Below, piece by piece: positions 41,982 to 51,762 of a DNA stretch of 52,145 bases (position 1 is its first letter; each line of letters starts with the position of its first letter). Under the pieces are notes generated by a model. The model was given only the letters and a program-made list of their open reading frames with translations, was not told where the DNA came from and searched no databases. The position numbers and the translations under genes were made by a program. The stretch is from Acetobacteraceae bacterium (lineage in GTDB: Bacteria > Pseudomonadota > Alphaproteobacteria > Acetobacterales > Acetobacteraceae): NCBI GenBank assembly GCA_947474705.1, contig CANJJS010000028.1:1-52145 (forward strand). The letters are read 5' to 3'.

Positions 41982-44002
41982 GGCTTGAAGTACCATTGGT
42001 CGGGCCGGGCGCTCCAGGGCGTACGGCAATGTTGCGAAACGCAGACGCGTTCGGGCACGTTTTCCAGTTTCAGGTTGACGACGCGGGTGCCCATATAGGT
42101 GGGCGAGAGGCCCACGAGCCCGATCGTCCAGACCTGATCGACGGCGAGTTTCCAGATTTCCTGCGCGATTTTGTCGCGCTGGTTTTCCGGCGCGGAGACC
42201 GCGGACCGCAGCAGATCGTAGGCTTTCAGCATTTCCGGGCTTTCCGGCTTCAGGCCTTGCTCGCCGTTCGAAACGTACCATTTCGCGTGGCCGACGCCGC
42301 CCTGGCTGGACTGCGGATCGTTCGGCAGCACGGGGGCGGTGTAGAGGAACAACGCCTCCGACCCGTTGTTGGAGAAGATGGTCATCTGGTGGTCGTCGTT
42401 ACGGATGCGCGTGTAGAACAAGCTGCGCTCGAACAATTTGGCGTCGGCCCAGATGCCGATGGCTTTCCATTGTTGGATGATCATTTCGGCCTGTTGCGGC
42501 CAGGTCGGGGTCAGGGTCTGGGCGACGTCGATCTGGATACGCAACCGTTGGCCGTTGTCGGTGCGCAGGCGGAAGCCGTCGGCGTCCTTTTTGCTTAGGC
42601 CGATCGCGTCCAGCATGGCGTTGGCTTTTTTCACGTCCAGCGTGGCCCAGCGGAGGCGATAGTCCTCGCCGGGACTTTCCGGGATGATGGCGGCGGGCAT
42701 GGGCGTGCTGATCACGCCCAGTCCGAGCCAGAAAGCGTCGTTCAACTGGCCCCGATCGATGCCCAGCGCCAGGGCGCGGCGGAAATCGGCCATTTGAAAC
42801 CATTTCCGCAGTTCGGGGTCCTGTTTGAAGGCCAGGTTGACGTAAAGTTGCGAGTCCGATCCGTTGAAGCCTGGATCGAGCCGGACCCGGTATCCGCCGC
42901 GCGCGGCGTTTTCCAGAAACACCGGCAGTTTCGCCAGATCGATGAAGCGTTCCATGTAGTCGTACTCGCCGGCGATGGCGCGGAGATTGATGACCTCCGG
43001 ATTTTCCGCCAGCGTCAGTTGCACCTTGTCGATATAGGGCAACTGATTACCGGCGGTATCGATGGCGTAGTAGTATGGGTTGCGCTCCAAAACCCAGGAC
43101 TGGGTGTTGATGGCGCTGGTCATGACCCAGGCGGCGATGGTTGGGACTTCCGCGTTCAACTGCCAGTCGGATCTGAATTTCAGATGCTCGACCCAGTTGT
43201 TGTAACCGGCGGCTTTGGCTTTCGCCGTCACGGCCTCGACGGAGCTGTATTTCGGCAGGAACTGTTTCAGGTAATGCGCGGGGGCGTAGGGGCCGAGTTC
43301 GCGGCCGTCGGATTGCAGCCGGGACTGGCCGCCGCCGACCTGGGTGTCGCCCGCGATCAGGCGGGGAAACAGGAAATTCGGCGCGTCGAATTCGAAGGCG
43401 ATGGTGGTTTCGTCGATTTTGACGATGCGTCCCTGTTTGCCGTTCACGGCCATTTCGGGCGCGGGCGCGGAGACGATTTCCTTGTTCTGGTACATGTCCT
43501 CGTACCAGAACATGAAATCGTCGGCGGTGAAGGGCGATCCGTCGGACCATTTCATGCCCTTGCGCAGGAACAATGTGGTTTTCTTGCCGTCGGCGGATAA
43601 TTCGTAGCCTTTGGCCACGCTGGGCACGATTTTGGTGCCGGAGGCGTCCCAGTACAGCAGTTTATCGGCGGCGCGGATGCGGTTGCCGTTCTCGCCGTCG
43701 CCGCGGCCCAGAAAGCCGCGGCGCCAGGTGCCGCCGTAGCGGCCGATGCTGTGCAGGGGTTTCAAGACCAGGGGTTCGGATGGGACGCGTTCCGCCACCG
43801 GTGGCAATTTGCCTTCCTTCACGCGCGCGGCGAGTTGCGGGGCCTCGCCCACCGGCTTCGGCCATTTCGCGGGGTCGGTGATAATATCTGGCGCTTCAAG
43901 TTTGCCGACCAGGCCGGATTGCTCGAAGGCGCTGTTCTGCGCGTTGGCGCCGGCCGCGAGCAAGGCGAAGGCGGCGGCCAGCCAGATCGGGGTCTTTCGC
44001 AT
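41978..44002 (-). CDS. ABC transporter substrate-binding protein (family 5), first of two paralogues
   Basis: The 674-residue exported protein starts with MRKTPIWLAAAFALLAAGAN (signal peptide, cut after NAQ). It shares long blocks with the next gene, for example LFLRKGMKWSDGSPFTADDF and QLTLAENPEVINLRAIAGEY, and the same C-terminal CVSQHCRTPWSARPDQWYFK tail. AGGAG lies 7 bases before the ATG at 44002. It follows the second ATPase gene by 23 bp. It would capture an oligopeptide or other bulky ligand for the permease pair encoded upstream. Long readings beyond 44002 run over the ATPase and are discarded. Confidence 0.93.
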   Translation of the reverse strand: MRKTPIWLAAAFALLAAGANAQNSAFEQSGLVGKLEAPDIITDPAKWPKPVGEAPQLAARVKEGKLPPVAERVPSEPLVLKPLHSIGRYGGTWRRGFLGRGDGENGNRIRAADKLLYWDASGTKIVPSVAKGYELSADGKKTTLFLRKGMKWSDGSPFTADDFMFWYEDMYQNKEIVSAPAPEMAVNGKQGRIVKIDETTIAFEFDAPNFLFPRLIAGDTQVGGGQSRLQSDGRELGPYAPAHYLKQFLPKYSSVEAVTAKAKAAGYNNWVEHLKFRSDWQLNAEVPTIAAWVMTSAINTQSWVLERNPYYYAIDTAGNQLPYIDKVQLTLAENPEVINLRAIAGEYDYMERFIDLAKLPVFLENAARGGYRVRLDPGFNGSDSQLYVNLAFKQDPELRKWFQMADFRRALALGIDRGQLNDAFWLGLGVISTPMPAAIIPESPGEDYRLRWATLDVKKANAMLDAIGLSKKDADGFRLRTDNGQRLRIQIDVAQTLTPTWPQQAEMIIQQWKAIGIWADAKLFERSLFYTRIRNDDHQMTIFSNNGSEALFLYTAPVLPNDPQSSQGGVGHAKWYVSNGEQGLKPESPEMLKAYDLLRSAVSAPENQRDKIAQEIWKLAVDQVWTIGLVGLSPTYMGTRVVNLKLENVPERVCVSQHCRTPWSARPDQWYFKP

Positions 44003-44025
44003 GATCTCTCCTGGTTTCTTTGCCA

Positions 44026-45012
44026 TCAGACCGGCAGTTCGGTGGCGCGGAGGCACGCGCTGAAATGGCCTGGGGCGATTTCGGCGAGTTCCGGGCGTTC
44101 GACGCGGCAGCGGTCGATGGCGAAGGGGCAGCGGGGGTGGAAGGCGCAGCCGGGGGGCGGATTGGCGGGGTCGGCGACCTCGCCGCGGGGCGCCTCGGCG
44201 GCGTCGCGGGCGTCGGGATCGGATTTGGGGACGGCGGCCAGCAGCGCGCGCGTGTAGGGGTGGCGCGGGGTGGCGTAGAGTTCGACCGTTGGCGCGACCT
44301 CGACGATACGGCCGACATACATGACGGCGACGCGGTCGCTGACATGGCGGACGACGCCGAGATCGTGCGCGACGAACAGCATGGACAGGCCAAGCTGGTC
44401 CTGGAGATCGAGCAGCAGGTTTACGATCTGCGCCTGCACGGAGACGTCGAGCGCGGAGACCGGTTCGTCCGCGACGATCAGCCTGGGGTTCAGGGCCAGC
44501 GCGCGGGCGATGCCGATGCGCTGGCGCTGGCCGCCGGAAAACGCGTGCGGGAAGCGCAGGCGGGCGACGGCGGGCAGGCCGACCAGGTCCAGCAATTCCA
44601 GCACCCGGGCCTGGCGTTGCGCCGCGGGGATGCCGTTCACGACCAGGGGCTCGGCGATGATGTCGCCGACCATCATCCGCGGGTTCAGGGAGGCATAGGG
44701 ATCCTGAAAGATCATCTGGATGTGCCGCCGCAAAGGCCGCAGCGCGCGCCGGGACAATGGCGCCAGATCGATCGTTTCGCCGTCGGCGGGCGAAAAACGG
44801 ATTTCGCCGGCGGTCGGGCGTTGCGCGCGCAGGATGCAGCGGGCGACGGTGGTCTTGCCGCAGCCGGACTCGCCGACCAGCGCCAAGGTCTCGCCTTTCT
44901 GGATGACGAAATTGACGTCGTCGGCGGCGCGGACACGGCCGACCTCGCGGCGCATCAGGCCCGCGACGATGGGGTAATGTTTCGACAGTCCGCTGACTTC
45001 CAGCACGTTCAT
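44026..45012 (-). CDS. Oligopeptide/dipeptide ABC transporter ATPase (DppF/OppF-like)
   Basis: The 328-residue ATPase has Walker [11 protein letters not shown]-loop [11 protein letters not shown], signature [15 protein letters not shown], Walker [13 protein letters not shown] and the switch H in AHDLGVV. The C-terminal Cys-rich oligopeptide extension is [16 protein letters not shown], typical of DppF-type subunits. [14 protein letters not shown] (45012) overlaps the partner's stop (ATGA). It pairs with the ATPase at 45009-46022 to energise the importer. Confidence 0.95.
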   Translation of the reverse strand: MNVLEVSGLSKHYPIVAGLMRREVGRVRAADDVNFVIQKGETLALVGESGCGKTTVARCILRAQRPTAGEIRFSPADGETIDLAPLSRRALRPLRRHIQMIFQDPYASLNPRMMVGDIIAEPLVVNGIPAAQRQARVLELLDLVGLPAVARLRFPHAFSGGQRQRIGIARALALNPRLIVADEPVSALDVSVQAQIVNLLLDLQDQLGLSMLFVAHDLGVVRHVSDRVAVMYVGRIVEVAPTVELYATPRHPYTRALLAAVPKSDPDARDAAEAPRGEVADPANPPPGCAFHPRCPFAIDRCRVERPELAEIAPGHFSACLRATELPV

Positions 45013-46022
45013 GCCGCGGCATCCTCGACCAGGAAACAGGCCGCGCCGGCCGCGCCGGGGGCGACGGGGGCGGGGGCCTTGGTGTCGCAACGGCCCGGCA
45101 TGGCGTCGGGACAGCGTGGGTGAAAGGGGCAGCCGCTGGGACGGGCGCCGGGCTGCGGGACGGCGCCGCCGATGGTGGCCAGGCGCTGGCGCGGTTTGGC
45201 GTCCAGGTCGGGGACGGAGCGGAGCAGGGCCTTCGTGTAGGGATGGCGCGGCGCGCGGAACAATTCGCGGACCGGCGCGAACTCGATCACCCGGCCAAGA
45301 TACATGACCGCGACATCGTCGGCCATTTGCGCGATCACGCCCATGTCGTGGGTGATCAGCATCAGCGCGATTTGCTTGTCCCGTTGCAGGCGCCGCAGCA
45401 GCGCCAGGATTTGCGCCTGTGTGGTGACATCCAGGGCCGTGGTCGGTTCGTCCGCGATCAGCACGTCCGGTTCGGCGGCCAGAGCGAGGGCGATGCCAAC
45501 GCGCTGGCGCAACCCGCCGCTGAGCTGGAACGGGTAGGCGTCGACGCGGGTTTCGGGCCGGGGAATGCCGACCTCGTTCAGCAGCGCGATCGCGCGTTCG
45601 CGGGCTTTTTCCTTGCCGGGGTCGCGGTGGACGCGGATGGCCTCCATCAACTGGTTGCCGACGGTGTATTGCATCGACAGCGCGGCCATCGGCTCCTGGA
45701 AGATCAGGCCGATCCGTCCGCCGCGGACAGAGCGGATTTCCGATCCTTCCGGCGCCAGCGCGGTCAGGTCCTGTTCGTGGCTGGTGCCGGGGTCGAGCGT
45801 GACCTTGCCCGCGACGATCGAGCCGTTGCGGTCGAGGATGCGCAGCATGGCGCGCGCGGTGACGCTTTTGCCGCAGCCCGATTCGCCGACGATGCCGAGC
45901 ACCCGGCCCGGATGCAGGTCCAGGCTGACGGCTTCCAGCGCCCGGACGGTGCCGGTGTGCTGGCGGAATTCCACGGCGAGGTCGCGGACCGAGACAATGG
46001 GATGGTTCATGGGATCAACCAT
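45009..46022 (-). CDS. Oligopeptide/dipeptide ABC transporter ATPase (DppD/OppD-like)
   Basis: The 337-residue ATPase carries Walker [11 protein letters not shown]-loop [16 protein letters not shown], signature [15 protein letters not shown] (Leu in the usual Gln position), Walker [12 protein letters not shown] and THDMGVI. The C-terminal [16 protein letters not shown] is the oligopeptide-family extension. I start at 46022 ([11 protein letters not shown]), which overlaps the permease stop; the ATG at 46010 is as likely. Confidence 0.93.
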   Translation of the reverse strand: MVDPMNHPIVSVRDLAVEFRQHTGTVRALEAVSLDLHPGRVLGIVGESGCGKSVTARAMLRILDRNGSIVAGKVTLDPGTSHEQDLTALAPEGSEIRSVRGGRIGLIFQEPMAALSMQYTVGNQLMEAIRVHRDPGKEKARERAIALLNEVGIPRPETRVDAYPFQLSGGLRQRVGIALALAAEPDVLIADEPTTALDVTTQAQILALLRRLQRDKQIALMLITHDMGVIAQMADDVAVMYLGRVIEFAPVRELFRAPRHPYTKALLRSVPDLDAKPRQRLATIGGAVPQPGARPSGCPFHPRCPDAMPGRCDTKAPAPVAPGAAGAACFLVEDAAA

Positions 46023-47118
46023 AGGGGTCCGCCGCGTCGCGTAGTCCGTCGCCAAGGAAGTTGAAGGCCAGGATCACCACCACGACCGGCACCGCCGCCA
46101 GCAGCAGCCAGGGCGCGCCCGCGAGGACCTGCACGTTCTGCGCGTCCTGCAACAGGATGCCCCAGGAAATCGCGGGCGGACGGAGGCCAAGGCCCAGGAA
46201 GGACAAAGAGGTTTCGGAGATGATCATGGCGGGGAGGGCGAGAGAGACCGCCGCGATCACGTGGCTCGTGAAGGAGGGCAGCATGTGCCGCAGCATGATC
46301 CGCAACTGGCTCGCGCCCACGAGTTCGGCGGCGATGACGAAGTCTTCTTCTCGCAAGGCCAAAAAGCGGCCGCGCACGACGCGGGCGAGTTCGGTCCAGC
46401 CGATCAGGGAGATGATGATGGTGATGGCGAAATAGACCTGGATCACGCTCCAGGTGTTGGGCAGCGCCGCCGCGAGGCCCATCCAGAGCGGGATGGTCGG
46501 GATCGATCGTATGACCTCGATGACTCGTTGGACGAAGAGATCGACGAGGCCGCCGTAAAGGCCGGAGATGCCGCCAAGGAGGATGCCCAGTACCAGACTC
46601 AGGCCGACGCTGACGAGGCCGATCGACAACGAGATTCGGGTCGCGACGAGGATGCGGGAGAAGAGATCGCGGCCCAGGGCGTCGGTGCCGAGGAGATAGA
46701 TTCCGTCGAGGGTTTGTGGGGTCGAGAGGCCAATGAGATGGATGTCGGTGGAGAACAGGCCGAACAACTCGTAGCGATACCCATGCGCGAACAGCGTGAC
46801 CGGCAGTTTCTTGTTGGGGTCGGGCACGTAGACCTGTTTAAAGGTCTTCATGTCTCGCTGGCCCTTCATCCCGTTGACATGCGGGTTGAAACCGCTGTCG
46901 TCGAAGAAGTGGATGGCCTGCGGCGGCAAATACCCCCGGCGCGCATCGACCGCGTGCGGGTCGTTGATCGCCAGGAAATCGGCGAAGATCGCCACGGAAT
47001 AGAACAGCGCGACGATGAACAGGCTGATAAAGGCCAGCTTGTGCCGCTTGAACCGCAGCCAGGTCAGGCGAAGCTGACCCGCGGATGCGAGTTTATCGTC
47101 GGCGAGCGACCCGCTCAT
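46015..47118 (-). CDS. ABC transporter permease (DppC/OppC-like)
   Basis: The 367-residue inner-membrane permease has a first membrane helix near the N-terminus (LAFISLFIVALFYSVAIFAD). A long periplasmic stretch (about 60-135) follows, then the binding-protein-dependent permease core. The coupling motif is IAAELVGASQLRIMLRHMLP. The ATG at 47118 overlaps the other permease's stop (ATGA). With the neighbouring permease it would form the transmembrane channel. The periplasmic segment is longer than in E. coli DppC. Confidence 0.92.
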   Translation of the reverse strand: MSGSLADDKLASAGQLRLTWLRFKRHKLAFISLFIVALFYSVAIFADFLAINDPHAVDARRGYLPPQAIHFFDDSGFNPHVNGMKGQRDMKTFKQVYVPDPNKKLPVTLFAHGYRYELFGLFSTDIHLIGLSTPQTLDGIYLLGTDALGRDLFSRILVATRISLSIGLVSVGLSLVLGILLGGISGLYGGLVDLFVQRVIEVIRSIPTIPLWMGLAAALPNTWSVIQVYFAITIIISLIGWTELARVVRGRFLALREEDFVIAAELVGASQLRIMLRHMLPSFTSHVIAAVSLALPAMIISETSLSFLGLGLRPPAISWGILLQDAQNVQVLAGAPWLLLAAVPVVVVILAFNFLGDGLRDAADPYG

Positions 47119-48107
47119 GACCGCCCCGTGAGCCGCAGCCGCGGCTCGATCCACATCAACAACAGATCCGAGATCAAGGTTCCCACCACCGTCATGATAC
47201 CGAGAAGAAGCACGATCGTTCCCGCCAGGAACATGTCCTGCGCGACCAGGGCCTGGAGCAGCAGCGGCCCGACCGTTGGCAGGCCAAGGACGAGGGACAC
47301 GATGATGCTGCCGGAGACCAGATACGGAAACACATAGGCGATCGAACTGGCGAAGGGGTTCAGCGCGGCGCGGACCGGGTATTTCATGATCACCCGAAGT
47401 TCCGGGATGCCCTTGGCGCGCGCGGTGATGACGTAGGGTTTTCGCAGCTCGTCAAGGAGGTTCGCGCGCATGATCCGGATTTGATGGGCCGAGCCCGCGA
47501 GCGCCAGCACCGCCGCCGGCAAGGGCACATGCTTCGCCAAATCCCACACCTTATCCCAGCCCCATGGCGCCTGCGCGTATTCCGCCGAGAACAGTCCCCC
47601 GACGCTCAGGCCCAGATAGCGGAAGCCGAAATACATCAGGATCAATGCCAGAAGAAAATTCGGCACGGCGAGGCCGATGAAGCCCAGCATGGTGGCGATA
47701 TAATCGCCGATGGAATATTGGCGGACGGCGGAATAAATGCCGATCGGCAAGGCGATGGTCCAGGTCAGGAACAACGCCGCGAACGAAACCACCATCGTCA
47801 GCCAGAGACGGTCGCCAATCACCTCCGTCACCGGCCGTCGCCACATCATCGACACGCCGAAATCGCCCTGCACGACGCGAGATATCCACAGCGCGTATTG
47901 AATGTAGACGGGCCGGTCGAGGCCGTATTCGTGCCGCATCGACTGCGCCTGCTCGGCCGTGACGGTGCCGCCGCTGGCCGCGAGGTTCGCGATATAGGCA
48001 TCGACGAAATCGCCCGGCGGCAGGCGGATGATGATAAAGGTCAAAATGGAGATGGCGACGCAGGTCAGCAGGGCCAGCGACAGCCGGCGGCCTATGTACA
48101 TCAGCAT
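47115..48107 (-). CDS. ABC transporter permease (DppB/OppB-like)
   Basis: The 330-residue permease begins MLMYIGRRLSLALLTCVAIS, with the first helix typical of DppB, and GFIGLAVPNFLLALILMYFG in the middle. The EAA coupling loop is near ITARAKGIPELRVIMKYPVR. It is the first gene of the six-gene importer operon, which reads permease, permease, ATPase, ATPase, binding protein, binding protein. I start at 48107; an ATG two codons later is equally possible, and neither has a strong ribosome site. Longer upstream readings enter the promoter region of the divergent carboxylase. Confidence 0.92.
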   Translation of the reverse strand: MLMYIGRRLSLALLTCVAISILTFIIIRLPPGDFVDAYIANLAASGGTVTAEQAQSMRHEYGLDRPVYIQYALWISRVVQGDFGVSMMWRRPVTEVIGDRLWLTMVVSFAALFLTWTIALPIGIYSAVRQYSIGDYIATMLGFIGLAVPNFLLALILMYFGFRYLGLSVGGLFSAEYAQAPWGWDKVWDLAKHVPLPAAVLALAGSAHQIRIMRANLLDELRKPYVITARAKGIPELRVIMKYPVRAALNPFASSIAYVFPYLVSGSIIVSLVLGLPTVGPLLLQALVAQDMFLAGTIVLLLGIMTVVGTLISDLLLMWIEPRLRLTGRS

Positions 48108-48327
48108 GCGATTCGTCTCGCCAAGCGCGTTGCTCCCGTGGCGGTGTCCGTTGGGATGGGCCCGCCTTATAGTCGGGCGGAATGTAACCCAACTCCTTCC
48201 GGTGCGATACAGGGGGGGGACGGAGCTCCGGCGTTTCCCGTCGCGCGCCTCGATCGCCCGCCGCCGTTGCCAGCGCGGTGCCACGCGGCCAAACTCAGCG
48301 GCGGAAACGGCTGACATCGGAAAAATC
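48108..48327. promoter_or_regulatory. Divergent promoter region between importer operon and carboxylase
   Basis: This 220-bp gap must carry the promoters of both the six-gene importer operon and the carboxylase. TATAGT at about 48168 lies within a small inverted repeat (GCCCG and CGGGC about 48163-48179) and could be a -10. No convincing -35 pairs with it, so I place no specific start. Confidence 0.35.
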
Positions 48328-51300
48328 ATGGGACACGCCCTCAAGAAACTTCTCATCGCGAATCGTGGGGAGATCGCGGTCCGGATCGCCAGGACGGCGG
48401 CGGACATGGGGATCGCGACGGTCGCGGTCCATTCGGCGGACGACGCGCAGTCGTTGCACACACGTATCGCCGATACCGCTGTCCCGCTCGCGGGCACTGG
48501 CGCCGCGGCTTATTTGAATGGCGCGGCGATTGTCGCGGCGGCGCGGGAGGCGGGCTGCGACGCGATCCATCCGGGCTATGGATTTCTGAGCGAGAACGCG
48601 GATTTCGCGCGTCTTTGCGGCGAGGCCGGTCTGATTTTCGTTGGGCCGCGGCCCGAGACGCTGGCGCTGTTCGGCGACAAGGGCCGGGCGCGGGACTTCG
48701 CGGCGCGGCACGGGGTGCCGATCGTTCCGGGCACGTCGGGTCCGACGACGTACGAGCGGGCGCGGGCGTTCATGGACTCGTTGGGTGAGAACGCGGCGGT
48801 GATGGTGAAGGCGATCGCGGGCGGCGGCGGGCGGGGGATGCGGGCGGTGACGGACGCGGGGCAACTCGCGGGCGCGATGGAGCGGTGCCGGTCGGAGGCG
48901 CTGCAATCGTTTGGTAATGGCGATGTTTATGTGGAACGCCTTTTCCCGAGGGCGCGGCATGTGGAAGCGCAGATTCTCGGCGACGGGACCGGCGCGGTGT
49001 CGCATCTGTGGGAACGCGAGTGCAGCGTGCAGCGCGAACGGCAGAAAATTTTGGAGATTGCCCCCGCGCCGTTCTTGCGGCCCGTCATTCGCGACCGGTT
49101 GCTGGCGGCGGCGACGGCGCTGGCGTCCGCGGGTAAGTACCTGAACGCGGGGACTTTCGAATTTCTGGTCGATGCCGCCGATGATTCCGATACCGCCGCG
49201 ATCGCCTTCATCGAGGCGAACGTGCGGTTGCAGGTTGAGCACACCGTCACCGAGGAAATCACTGGGATCGATCTGGTGCGGGCGCAACTGGAGATCGCCG
49301 CGGGGGGGACTCTGGCGGGGCTTGAGTTGCGGCAACAGGATATTCCGGCGGCGCGGGGTTTCGCCATCCAGGCGCGGGTCAATCTGGAAACGATGCAGGC
49401 GGATGGATCGGTTCGCTCGGCGGGCGGGACGATTTCGGTCTACGAGCCGCCGTCGGGGCGGGGCGTGCGTGTCGATGGGTATGGTTACGCCGGATACCGC
49501 ACCAATCCGCGTTTCGATTCGCTGCTGGCGAAAGTCATTGTCCATTCGCCGACGAACCGGTTCGAGGACGCGGCGGCGAAAACCGCGCGGGCTTTATCGG
49601 AATTCCGGATTTCCGGTGTCGCCACGAATATTTCCTTTCTGCGGACGTTTCTGCGCGACTCGACGGTTTTGACTGGCGGAATGCACACGCGCTTCATCGA
49701 CGAGAATGCCGCCGCGCTGGTCGCGGCGGAGGCGGAACCGGCCCGGTATTTCGAAACCCAGACCGCGGCGCCGCGCCGTCCCGGCGCGCGCCTGGAGACC
49801 GCGGATCCACTGGGAGTCGTGCTTTACGGGAAATCCGGCGCGCCCGTGCCGGCCGAGGAGGAAGCACCGGACGATATTTCCGGACCCGAAGGGACGGTGG
49901 CTTTGCGCGCGCCGATGCAGGGCACGATCGTCGCGCTGAGCGTCGAGGAAGGCGCGACGGTCTCGGCGGGTCAGGAGGTGCTCATCCTGGAAGCGATGAA
50001 AATGCAGCACGCGGTGACCGCGGCGACGGCCGGCATCGTGCGCGCCTTCACCGTCGCCGCCGGCGATACCGTGTTCGAAGATCATCCCTTGGCGTTCATC
50101 GAGGAGCGCGCCGATCTCGGCGGCGGCGCGGCGCGGGAGGAGGCGATCGATCCGGATTATATCAGGCCCGATCTGAAGGATGTGTTGGACCGGCGTGCCC
50201 GCGCGATGGATGAAGCGCGGCCGAAGGCGGTCGCCCGCCGCCGCGCCACGGGCCAGCGCACGGCGCGCGAAAATATTTCCGATGTGTGCGATCCCGGCAC
50301 GTTCGTGGAATACGGCTCGCTGGTGTTGTCGGCGCGGCGGCGGACGGTGCCGATGGAGCAGTTGATCGACGAGTCGCCCGCCGACGGGCTGATCATGGGT
50401 CTCGCGCAGATCAACAACCAATGGTTTCCGGAGGAGAAAAGCCGGGCGGTCGTTGTATCCTACGATTACACGGTCATGGCGGGCACTCAGGGGCATATGG
50501 GGCATCACAAGCAGGACCGCATGTTCGAAATGGCGGAGAAATGGCGCCTGCCGGTGGTGATTTTCTGCGAGGGCGGCGGCGGGCGAGGGTCCGATACGGA
50601 TAATTTGGTTTCGTTCAGCGACACGTTTCATCGGTTGCCGCGTTTGTCCGGGCTTGTGCCGCTGGTCGGCATCGCCTCGGGCCGTTGCTTCGCCGGTAAC
50701 GCCGTGCTGCTTGGGTGTTGCGACGTCATTATCGCCACGGAAGGGTCCACGATTGGCATGGCGGGACCGGCGATGATCGAGGGCGGCGGGCTCGGGGTGT
50801 ACCGGCCGGAGGAGGTCGGCCCGATGTCGGTGCAGGTTCCCAACGGGGTCGTCGATATTCTGGTCAAGGACGAGGTGGAGGCGGTTAAGGTCGCGCGTCA
50901 GTACATGTCCTATTTTCAGGGGCGTGTGGCGGAATGGACCTGTCCGGATCAACGGAAGCTCCGGCATATCGTGCCGGAAAATCGTCTGCGCGGTTACGAC
51001 ATGCGCGCGGTTGTGGAAACGATCGCCGACGACGGATCCATGCTGGAGATACGCAAAGGCTTTGGGCATGGGATGATCACCGCGTTTATTCGCGTTGAGG
51101 GAAGGCCGATGGGAGTCATCGCCAATAATCCCATGCATCTGGGGGGCGCGATCGACTCGGACGCGGCGGACAAGGCGGCGCGGTTCATGCAGCTCTGCGA
51201 CGCGCACGACGTGCCGTTGCTGTCGCTCAACGATAATCCCGGCAACATGGTCGGGCCGGAGGCGGAGAAGACCGCTTTGGTGCGCCATTGCTGCCGCGCT

Positions 51301-51708
51301 TATTTGGTCGGCGCCAACCTGACCATTCCGACTTTCTTCGTGATGACGCGCAAATCTTATGGCCTGGGAAAGCTCGCCATGACCGGGGGTGGCATGCGCG
51401 TGGGCATGTTCGCGGTCGCCTGGCCCACCGGCGAGTTCGGCGGCATGGGCCTCGAAGGCCAGGTCAAATTGGGCCGCCGCCGCGAACTGGCGGCCATCGA
51501 AGACCCGGCGGAACGCCTGACTGCCTACGAACGGATGGTCGCCGAACTGTACGAACGCGGCAAAGCCCTGAACGCGGGCAGCCTGTTCGACGTGGACGAG
51601 GTGATCGATCCTTCGGAAACTCGCCGTTGGCTGATCGCGGGTCTGCGCAGCCTGCCGCCGGCGCCGGTGCGCGAGGGCAAGCGGCGGCCCTGCGTCGACG
51701 GCTGGTGA
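48328..51708 (+). CDS. Single-chain biotin-dependent acyl-CoA carboxylase (BC-BCCP-CT; long-chain/acetyl-CoA carboxylase type)
   Basis: The 1,126-residue fusion has three modules. Residues 1 to about 450 are biotin carboxylase (KKLLIANRGEIAVRIARTAA; ATP-grasp GGGGRGM at 165-171; EANVRLQVEHTVTEEITGID). Near 525-605 is the biotin carrier domain with EAMKMQ, where K558 is biotinylated. From about 630 on is the carboxyltransferase (PVVIFCEGGGGRGSDTDNLV; LGCCDVIIATEGSTIGMAGP; PGNMVGPEAEKTALVRHCCR). This single-polypeptide layout matches LCC-type enzymes rather than the two-subunit propionyl/acetyl-CoA carboxylases. It carboxylates an acyl-CoA. The real start is MGHALKKLL, with CGGAAAA upstream. 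The acyl preference is not determinable by eye. Confidence 0.93.
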   Translation: MGHALKKLLIANRGEIAVRIARTAADMGIATVAVHSADDAQSLHTRIADTAVPLAGTGAAAYLNGAAIVAAAREAGCDAIHPGYGFLSENADFARLCGEAGLIFVGPRPETLALFGDKGRARDFAARHGVPIVPGTSGPTTYERARAFMDSLGENAAVMVKAIAGGGGRGMRAVTDAGQLAGAMERCRSEALQSFGNGDVYVERLFPRARHVEAQILGDGTGAVSHLWERECSVQRERQKILEIAPAPFLRPVIRDRLLAAATALASAGKYLNAGTFEFLVDAADDSDTAAIAFIEANVRLQVEHTVTEEITGIDLVRAQLEIAAGGTLAGLELRQQDIPAARGFAIQARVNLETMQADGSVRSAGGTISVYEPPSGRGVRVDGYGYAGYRTNPRFDSLLAKVIVHSPTNRFEDAAAKTARALSEFRISGVATNISFLRTFLRDSTVLTGGMHTRFIDENAAALVAAEAEPARYFETQTAAPRRPGARLETADPLGVVLYGKSGAPVPAEEEAPDDISGPEGTVALRAPMQGTIVALSVEEGATVSAGQEVLILEAMKMQHAVTAATAGIVRAFTVAAGDTVFEDHPLAFIEERADLGGGAAREEAIDPDYIRPDLKDVLDRRARAMDEARPKAVARRRATGQRTARENISDVCDPGTFVEYGSLVLSARRRTVPMEQLIDESPADGLIMGLAQINNQWFPEEKSRAVVVSYDYTVMAGTQGHMGHHKQDRMFEMAEKWRLPVVIFCEGGGGRGSDTDNLVSFSDTFHRLPRLSGLVPLVGIASGRCFAGNAVLLGCCDVIIATEGSTIGMAGPAMIEGGGLGVYRPEEVGPMSVQVPNGVVDILVKDEVEAVKVARQYMSYFQGRVAEWTCPDQRKLRHIVPENRLRGYDMRAVVETIADDGSMLEIRKGFGHGMITAFIRVEGRPMGVIANNPMHLGGAIDSDAADKAARFMQLCDAHDVPLLSLNDNPGNMVGPEAEKTALVRHCCRAYLVGANLTIPTFFVMTRKSYGLGKLAMTGGGMRVGMFAVAWPTGEFGGMGLEGQVKLGRRRELAAIEDPAERLTAYERMVAELYERGKALNAGSLFDVDEVIDPSETRRWLIAGLRSLPPAPVREGKRRPCVDGW

Positions 51709-51762
51709 CCGGTTACGGTTTTTCGATAAAGCCGGGTTTTTCGAGAAAGTCAGAGAAACGCA

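Noticed and set aside
44003-45022. N-terminal extension of the first binding protein across the ATPase gene
   Set aside because: The extension lies over a perfect ATPase in another frame; a signal peptide and ribosome site mark the start at 44002.
51715-51755. Direct repeat GTTTTTCGA(T/G)AAAG before the last MFS gene
   Set aside because: Two short copies only; too little to call an operator or mobile-element footprint.
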